Positions 58,958 through 64,000 of a stretch of DNA of 64,000 nucleotides are shown here, piece by piece. Location: the NCBI RefSeq assembly GCF_000429665.1, contig NZ_AUCH01000009.1:1-64000 (forward strand). The letters are read 5' to 3'. The notes below the pieces were generated by a model. That model did not search any database. It saw only the letters and a program-made list of their open reading frames with translations, and was not told the DNA's origin. The translations under genes and the position numbers were made by a program. Numbering within the stretch: the stretch's first letter is position 1; every line of letters starts with the position of its first letter. Origin of the DNA: Azovibrio restrictus DSM 23866 (GTDB taxonomy: Bacteria; Pseudomonadota; Gammaproteobacteria; Burkholderiales; Rhodocyclaceae).

Positions 58958-60502
58958 TTAGTCCCGGTAGCTGACCCGCTCGAAGTCCGCCCCGGACTGC
59001 AAGCGCCCCACCAGCCGCAGACGCCGGCTGCTGCCGTCGTAGAGCTCCAGCATCTGCTCCCCCTGGGTCTGGTAGAGCCCCACGGGCAGGACCAGGCTGG
59101 GGGGAGCCCCCAGAGCCTCCATGCCCGGCAGCAGGAAGGCGCGCTGGAAGAAGGCCTGGCGCCCCTGGGAGCGGACGGCCACGGCCCGGGGCCTGCCGGG
59201 CAGCAGGGTCAGCCCCACCATCAGGCTGCCGTCCTGGCACTGGATCAGCCACTGGACCTGGGCCAGGAGGAAATCGCAGCCATCGTGGGGGCGCAGGGTC
59301 AGCAGCTGGCCGTGGGCCACCTTGGCGAACGGCGGCTGCAGCAGCAGGCGGAAGCCGGTGGGGGAATGATCCAGCAGGAGCCCCGCATGGGCCGGGGCCA
59401 GCTCCTGGTCCCAGAGCAGGAAATCGATGTCTTCCCGATTCCAGTTCACCCCGCCATCCGCCCTGATCAGGGCATGAATCTGCTGCAGCCCCATGCCCAC
59501 TTCGACCACCCCCGAATCCATGGAGCGGGGAAAGCGGCGCCCCAGGGGGCGCGGGAACCAGGCCTTGAGCAGGTGATGACGCAGGGTTTCCAGACGCTGC
59601 CGGTCCAGCTCTCCCAGCCCCGGGGGCAGCAAGGCCGAGTCCCGGCCGCTCTGCTTGAGCTGGCAGATGAGCTCGGTGCATTCCAGGACCCGGTAGCGCC
59701 CGGCCTCACCCTCCAGCTCGGACAGGAACTGCAAGGGCAGATCCGCCTGCAGATCCACCAGGGCATGGGGCAAGCCGCCCTGATCGGCCCCCAGGGGCTG
59801 CAGACTCACCAGGGGCGCCCAGTGGTCGGCCAGCATCCAGATCAGGTTGAAATCCCCCAGGCTGCGCCCGTAGGGACTGGCCAGATCCAGCAGCAGCAGG
59901 GTCACATAGGCATCGATGCAGCGCTGGCTGCGCCCTTCGATCTCCGCCAGGGGCTTTTCCACCCGGGCTTCGGCCACGCCCAGGGCCTCGGCCCGGGCAT
60001 AGAAGTCATTAGCCTGGCGCCAGAATCCTTCGGGCAGCTGGCGCCGGGCCAGGAAGTGGTCCCGGCCACAGAGGGCCAGGTAATGCAGGCAGCGGTGCAG
60101 GAGGCTGGCCACCCGTTCTTCCTGCAGCCGGGAATCCAGCTGCTCCCCGAGCACCCGACCGAGACAGGCGCCATAGGCATCCACCACCTTCTGCCAGATG
60201 CCGGAACCGCGCCGGAAGTGGGTTTCTTCATCCTCGTTGAGCTGCAGGGCCTTGCCCTGATAGAGCCTGGCCTGGGCTTCGCGCACGAAATACAGGGGTT
60301 CGGCCGCATGTTCGAGGAGCACGAACAGGGGTTCGGCCCCCAGTTCGGAATGCAGCAGGCCATCCAGGAATCCATGCAGCAGCACCTCGGCCCGGGGCGG
60401 GTCCCCCAGGGGCAGCTGCGCCAGGAAATCCAGGCCCTCGTCCAGGTCGCTGAACAGAGGATCTCCCGGGGGGGTATCGATGGCAGGCAGGGCTTGGAGC
60501 AT
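58958..60502 (-). CDS. Unknown protein with possible C-terminal PilZ-like domain
   Basis: This 514-aa cytoplasmic protein is mostly helical, with many Leu/Gln/Arg. Near residues 410-480 the pattern D-H-S-P-T-G-F-R-L-L-L, G-Q-L-L-T-L-R-P and V-Q-W-L-I-Q-C ... V-G-L-T-L-L-P resembles a PilZ beta-barrel, but the c-di-GMP R-x3-R motif is not evident. I chose the ATG at 60502, because the 19 codons before it (from 60559) use codons unlike the rest of the gene. The function is unknown; the PilZ resemblance is tentative. Confidence 0.6.
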   Translation of the reverse strand: MLQALPAIDTPPGDPLFSDLDEGLDFLAQLPLGDPPRAEVLLHGFLDGLLHSELGAEPLFVLLEHAAEPLYFVREAQARLYQGKALQLNEDEETHFRRGSGIWQKVVDAYGACLGRVLGEQLDSRLQEERVASLLHRCLHYLALCGRDHFLARRQLPEGFWRQANDFYARAEALGVAEARVEKPLAEIEGRSQRCIDAYVTLLLLDLASPYGRSLGDFNLIWMLADHWAPLVSLQPLGADQGGLPHALVDLQADLPLQFLSELEGEAGRYRVLECTELICQLKQSGRDSALLPPGLGELDRQRLETLRHHLLKAWFPRPLGRRFPRSMDSGVVEVGMGLQQIHALIRADGGVNWNREDIDFLLWDQELAPAHAGLLLDHSPTGFRLLLQPPFAKVAHGQLLTLRPHDGCDFLLAQVQWLIQCQDGSLMVGLTLLPGRPRAVAVRSQGRQAFFQRAFLLPGMEALGAPPSLVLPVGLYQTQGEQMLELYDGSSRRLRLVGRLQSGADFERVSYRD

Positions 60503-60610
60503 GGTGTCGGCGGGTGCAAACCCGGGGAGCAGGAATGGACCGATGCTAAACCCATGCAAAGCGACTATGCAATATGGCTTTCTGCCTATGCACCAGGCCC
60601 CAGGCCGGAT

Positions 60611-61768
60611 TCAGGGCCAGGCCCGGGCGCCCCAGATCATGCGCCGTGCCACGAAATCCCGGGCCGGCGGCAGCAGGTCCAGGGCCAGCAATCCCAGCCC
60701 CCGGACCCAGCGCAGGGGCGGCAGGTTGTTGGAGAACAGGCGCACCACCTGGTCGGTAAAGAAGGCGCCACCGCTCCGGTCCAACCTGCGGCTGGCGGCA
60801 TAGGCGGCCAGGGCGGGCGCGGCACCGGGATCGTCGCCCCCGGCGAACAGGCATTCAGCCAGCTGCCAGGCGTCCCGCAGGCCCAGGTTGAAACCCTGTC
60901 CGGAAACCGGGTGCAGGGTCTGGGCGGTATTGCCGATCCAGACTTCGCGTCCCTGAACCAGTTCGCGCCGCTGGCGCAGGGCCAGGGGAAAACGATCGCG
61001 CCGGCCCACGGCGGTGAAGCCGAAGCGGCTGCCGAACTGCTGCGCCAGGGCCAGGAGGAAGGCTCCGTCATCCAGAGCCATCAGGGCATCCGCCTTGGCA
61101 GGGGGCACGGTGAACACCACCGAGAAGCCCTGCTCCAGGGGCAACAGGGCCAGGGGGCCGTCCGGGGTGAAGCGTTCCCAGGCCCGGTGACCATGGGGCT
61201 GGTCCGGAATGGCATCGCAGATGATGGCCTGCTGGCCGTAATCATCCACCTGCACGCCGGGGTCATCCCCGGGGGTGCCCTCCGCATGGACCACCAGCCG
61301 GGCGCGGATGCGCCGGGTCTGCCCCTGGCGTTCCAGGGTCGCCACGGCTCCGTCGACCTCGGGCTCCAGGCTGACCAGCCCCGTTTCGTCCAGGCATGCA
61401 CAGGCGGGCAGTTCCCCCACCCCAGCCTGCAGGCGGGCGGCCAGGTCCTTGTAGCGCACCACGTAACCCAGGGCCGGCAGGCCGTATTCGGCCCGGTCCA
61501 TCAGGGTGCGGCCAAAGCCGCCTTTCTGGGAAACATGGATGGTCTCGATGGGCGTGGCGGCCCGGGCCGGCCAGGCGTCCAGGGTTTCCAGCAGCTGGCG
61601 CGCCCCGTGGGACAGGGCCAGGGCCCGGGGGTCGGCGGCCTGGGCGGCCAGGGGCCGCTTGTCCACCAGGGTCACCCGCCAGGGGCTGTCCCGGAGCGCC
61701 AGGGCCAGGGTGGCCCCCACGGGGCCGGCGCCGATGATCAGGATGTCCGTCTGTTCCAGTTCAGCCAT
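60611..61768 (-). CDS. ubiH: UbiH/UbiF/VisC family FAD-dependent hydroxylase
   Basis: This 385-aa flavoprotein monooxygenase has the FAD-binding G-x-G-x2-G (I-I-G-A-G-P-V-G-A-T-L-A-L-A-L) and the second FAD motif A-Q-T-L-H-P-V-S-G-Q-G-F-N-L-G-L-R-D, as in ubiquinone biosynthesis hydroxylases. The ring position hydroxylated cannot be told from sequence; UbiH-type 2-octaprenyl-6-methoxyphenol hydroxylase is the usual name next to pepP. It overlaps pepP by 8 nt; ubiH-pepP pairing is conserved in proteobacteria. Confidence 0.88.
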   Translation of the reverse strand: MAELEQTDILIIGAGPVGATLALALRDSPWRVTLVDKRPLAAQAADPRALALSHGARQLLETLDAWPARAATPIETIHVSQKGGFGRTLMDRAEYGLPALGYVVRYKDLAARLQAGVGELPACACLDETGLVSLEPEVDGAVATLERQGQTRRIRARLVVHAEGTPGDDPGVQVDDYGQQAIICDAIPDQPHGHRAWERFTPDGPLALLPLEQGFSVVFTVPPAKADALMALDDGAFLLALAQQFGSRFGFTAVGRRDRFPLALRQRRELVQGREVWIGNTAQTLHPVSGQGFNLGLRDAWQLAECLFAGGDDPGAAPALAAYAASRRLDRSGGAFFTDQVVRLFSNNLPPLRWVRGLGLLALDLLPPARDFVARRMIWGARAWP

Positions 61769-63050
61769 GGGCCATGACCTCCTCGATTTCCGCCACCGTC
61801 TTCGGGGCGCTGGTATAAACCCGGCAGCCCTCGGGAGTGACGATCACGTCGTCCTCGATACGGATGCCGATGCCGTGCAGGTGTTCCGGCACATCGGCCC
61901 CGGGGCGGATGTAGAGACCGGGTTCCACGGTCAGCACCATGCCCGGGGCCAGGGGCATCCAGTCCTCGCCGGACTTGTATTCCCCCGCGTCGTGCACGTC
62001 CAGCCCCAGCCAGTGGCCGGTACGGTGCATGTAGAAGCGCTTGTAGGCGCCGGATTCGATGATCCCGTCCACGCTGCCCGTGAGGAGCTGCAGGTCCGCC
62101 ATGCCCTGCACCAGCACCCGCACCGCCGCATCATGGGGCGCCATGAACCCGGCTCCGGGCCGGGTGGCGGCGATGGCGGCGGCCTGGGCCGCCAGGACGA
62201 TCTCGTAGCAATCCTTCTGGGCCGCGCTGAAGCGGCCATTGACCGGGAAGGTGCGGGTGATGTCGGCGGCGTAGCCCTCCAGCTCGCAGCCCGCGTCGAT
62301 CAGCACCAGACTGCCGTCGGCGAGCAGCTTGTCGTTCTCCACGTAATGGAGGATGCAGGCGTGGGCGCCGCCAGCGACGATCGGGTTGTAGGCGTGGGCG
62401 GAGGCGCCCCGACGGCGGAATTCATAGGTGAGCTCGGCTTCCAGCTCGTACTCGGCCAGGCCCGGCCGGCAGGCGGCCATGGCCCGGGCATGGCCGGCGG
62501 AGGCGATGTCGGCGGCCCGCTGCATGATCTCCAGCTCCGCCTCGTCCTTGGTGAGGCGCATGGCGTCGAGGACCTGGCGCAGGTCATGGATGGCCGTGGG
62601 CGGCCGCTTGCCGGCCCGGGCCTGGCTGCGCACCGCGTTCAAGGCCTGGCCGATGCGGGCGTCCCAGTCCGGATCATGGCCCAGGGCGTGCCAGAGGACG
62701 GGACGGTCCGCCATCAGCTGCGGCAGCTTCTCCTCCAGGCTGGTGATGGGCCAGGCTTCGTCGAAGCCGAAGGCCAGCCGCGCCGCCTCGGGACCGTAAC
62801 GGAAACCGTCCCAGATTTCCCGCTCCTCGTCCTTCTCCCGGCAGAACAGGATGGACCTGCCGCCCGCCAGCACCAGCACCGCCTCGGGCTCGGGAAAGCC
62901 GGTCAGGTACCAGAAATAGGAGTCGAACCGGTAAGGGTGGTGGGTATCCCGGTTACGCACCTGCTCCGGGGCCGTAGGAATGAGGGCGATGCCATCACCT
63001 ACCTGCGCCAGGAGGCGTTGGCGGCGGGCAAAAAAATGGGCGTGTGTCAT
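61761..63050 (-). CDS. pepP: Xaa-Pro aminopeptidase P
   Basis: This 429-aa metalloaminopeptidase removes N-terminal residues preceding proline. The creatinase-like N-domain is followed by the pita-bread catalytic domain. Its metal ligands lie in I-D-A-G-C-E-L-E-G-Y-A-A-D-I-T-R, H-R-T-G-H-W-L-G-L-D-V-H-D, V-E-P-G-L-Y-I and R-I-E-D-D-V-I-V-T. Length and order match E. coli PepP. Its start overlaps the stop of the small zeta-partner gene. Confidence 0.96.
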   Translation of the reverse strand: MTHAHFFARRQRLLAQVGDGIALIPTAPEQVRNRDTHHPYRFDSYFWYLTGFPEPEAVLVLAGGRSILFCREKDEEREIWDGFRYGPEAARLAFGFDEAWPITSLEEKLPQLMADRPVLWHALGHDPDWDARIGQALNAVRSQARAGKRPPTAIHDLRQVLDAMRLTKDEAELEIMQRAADIASAGHARAMAACRPGLAEYELEAELTYEFRRRGASAHAYNPIVAGGAHACILHYVENDKLLADGSLVLIDAGCELEGYAADITRTFPVNGRFSAAQKDCYEIVLAAQAAAIAATRPGAGFMAPHDAAVRVLVQGMADLQLLTGSVDGIIESGAYKRFYMHRTGHWLGLDVHDAGEYKSGEDWMPLAPGMVLTVEPGLYIRPGADVPEHLHGIGIRIEDDVIVTPEGCRVYTSAPKTVAEIEEVMAHG

Positions 63051-63265
63051 GAAGTTTTGTGGTCCGCAGCGTGTTCTTGCTCGGACGTGACAGGCGTTGA
63101 AATTTGATCGGGTTGCAACAACTCAAGCACTCCGTTTTGACTGATGACCAGCGCCGTGGCTGTTTGGCGGGCAATTTCCCGGGCGCGCAGCGCGGCGCGC
63201 TGCATCGCACCAACGGAAAGACGCAGGTCTTCATCCAGGGCAGTTTCAATCGAGGCTCGGTTCAT
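63047..63265 (-). CDS. Small protein paired with zeta-toxin-like kinase
   Basis: This 72-aa protein starts N-R-A-S-I-E-T-A-L-D-E-D-L-R-L-S-V, a helical region, and continues I-S-Q-N-G-V-L-E-L-L. Similar small proteins accompany chromosomal zeta-toxin-like genes; whether this one is an antitoxin is not established. The ATG at 63265 overlaps the stop of the kinase gene (ATGA); an ATG 18 nt earlier is also possible. Confidence 0.65.
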   Translation of the reverse strand: MNRASIETALDEDLRLSVGAMQRAALRAREIARQTATALVISQNGVLELLQPDQISTPVTSEQEHAADHKTS

Positions 63266-63799
63266 GGGGTTTTTTCGCTCCAATCCAGCAGGGTGGGAGT
63301 CAAGCCGCTGTTATCGTAAAGCATCCAGGCATCGACCCGAGGCGCGTAATGGTGATGAAAGTTTTCCAGGCCGGCGTGATAGCGACGACGGATCACCGGC
63401 TCGGGAATATGGTGCCCACCCTGGCGAACCCGTTGCGCAACCCGGGCGACAGCCTCCTCCGGACTCTCGAGACGCAGGAATATGAGCTTGACGCGATAGC
63501 CTGCCGCCTGCCAGGCGCTGATGTAACGCAAGTAAATGCGCCCCGACAGGGTCGGTTTCAAAGGCAAAGCTTGCCCGCGCCGCAAAATGGCGGGCCAGCC
63601 CCTGCAGCATCAGGCGGGCCGCCGGCAGGGCTGCAGATTCGGGAGAAAAAGGGGCAAGCCCTGCTGCAATCAAGTCTGCATTGACGAAAACAGGGCAGCT
63701 GGCCTCATTGGGCAAAAACTCCCGGGCAAAAGTCGTTTTCCCCGCCCCGTTTGGCCCGGCAATGATCAGGACTCGTGGCGCCCGGCTCACCGCGCACAC
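63262..63799 (-). pseudogene. Zeta-toxin-like P-loop kinase with a frameshift
   Basis: The N-terminal frame (from 63799) reads V-L-I-I-A-G-P-N-G-A-G-K-T-T-F-A-R-E-F-L-P, then F-V-N-A-D-L-I-A-A-G-L and F-A-F-E-T. At about 63557 one extra base (AAACCGACC where AAACCACC would keep frame) shifts it. The continuation T-L-S-G-R-I-Y-L-R-Y-I, I-F-L-R-L, G-G-H-H-I-P-E-P-V-I-R-R-R and L-Y-D-N-S-G follows in another frame to a stop at 63262. Without the shift it would be a complete family member of about 180 aa. Sequencing error is possible. Confidence 0.8.
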
Positions 63800-63863
63800 A
63801 CCGAAAACCTCCGCAGAGGTGCCGCTCCGCAGACAACATCCACCTGGCGCCGGCTCGGGGAAA

Positions 63864-64000
63864 TCATTTTGAAAGCAGCTCTTGATCGAGCTCCCTCAGC
63901 CGTTCCGGCGTGCCCACATCCACCCAGCGGCCCCCGTGCCGTTCGCCGCTCACCTGGCCCGCGTCGGCGGCTGTCCGCAGCAGGGGCGCCAGCTTGGCGG
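63864..64000 (-). CDS. C-terminus of a sugar-phosphate nucleotidyltransferase, MurU-like (partial)
   Basis: Only the last 44 codons are inside the window. They encode G-E-R-H-G-G-R-W-V-D-V-G-T-P-E-R-L and end E-L-D-Q-E-L-L-S-K before the stop at 63864-63866. The W-V-D-V-G-T-P-E-R-L block is typical of MurU (N-acetylmuramate-1-phosphate uridylyltransferase) and mannose-1-phosphate guanylyltransferases. The catalytic N-terminal part is outside, so the exact enzyme is uncertain. Confidence 0.72.
   Translation of the reverse strand, partial: AKLAPLLRTAADAGQVSGERHGGRWVDVGTPERLRELDQELLSK

Overview
This 64-kb window is chromosomal DNA from a high-GC betaproteobacterium. The gene set and order fit the Rhodocyclaceae/Azospira-Dechloromonas neighbourhood: FDH-N-type formate dehydrogenase with fdhD/fdhE, yggS-proC-yggT next to pilT-pilU, purD/purH-fis-dusB, a livKHMGF cluster, and a Mrp antiporter. 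That assignment is inference from gene content; no rRNA, tRNA or CRISPR array was seen.

Layout. 0-1.4 kb: the C-terminal part of a large DUF4214 surface-type protein. 1.5-8.3 kb: a formate respiration block (fdhE divergent from fdnGHI-fdhD). 8.3-13 kb: DUF167-yggT-proC-yggS facing away from the twitching motility ATPases pilT and pilU. 13-16.6 kb: an rRNA methyltransferase, hemJ, an SDR and a plant-type-ferredoxin/FAD reductase. 16.6-26.1 kb: an accessory segment bracketed by two copies of the reductase gene's 3' end plus terminator. It holds relics (truncated rsgA, a frameshifted BPSL0067-like gene, an ABC permease tail), an STY0301-type gene, a Cdd1-like gene, intact rsgA, two secreted unknown proteins (one with an SH3b domain), a membrane protein and an AraC/GyrI regulator. 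26.2-40.9 kb: infA, cspA, prfC, the branched-chain amino acid ABC transporter, cytochrome c, a LysE exporter, ilvD, a Nif11-like gene, lgt and malonyl-CoA decarboxylase. 41-48.8 kb: a VOC protein, an unknown helical protein and a complete mrp(A-B fusion)CDEFG Na+/H+ antiporter operon. 48.7-49.6 kb: hemF.

49.7-54.0 kb is the most unusual region. Small, AT-richer genes lie in one orientation on the minus strand (DUF4240, an unknown, a GNAT acetyltransferase, an unknown, and an AAA ATPase with a C-terminal TIR domain). They are separated by sequences with GTTAGGC/GCCTAAC core sites like integron attC sites, and by four copies of a short GGGGTCTGACCCC palindrome element. No integrase is visible, so it looks like an orphan gene-cassette cluster (CALIN-like) carrying a candidate TIR NADase defence gene.

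54.2-64 kb returns to housekeeping genes: purD, an excalibur-domain protein, purH, fis, dusB, an unknown with a possible PilZ-like C-terminus, a UbiH-type hydroxylase, pepP, a frameshifted zeta-toxin-like kinase with a small partner, and the 3' end of a murU-like nucleotidyltransferase.
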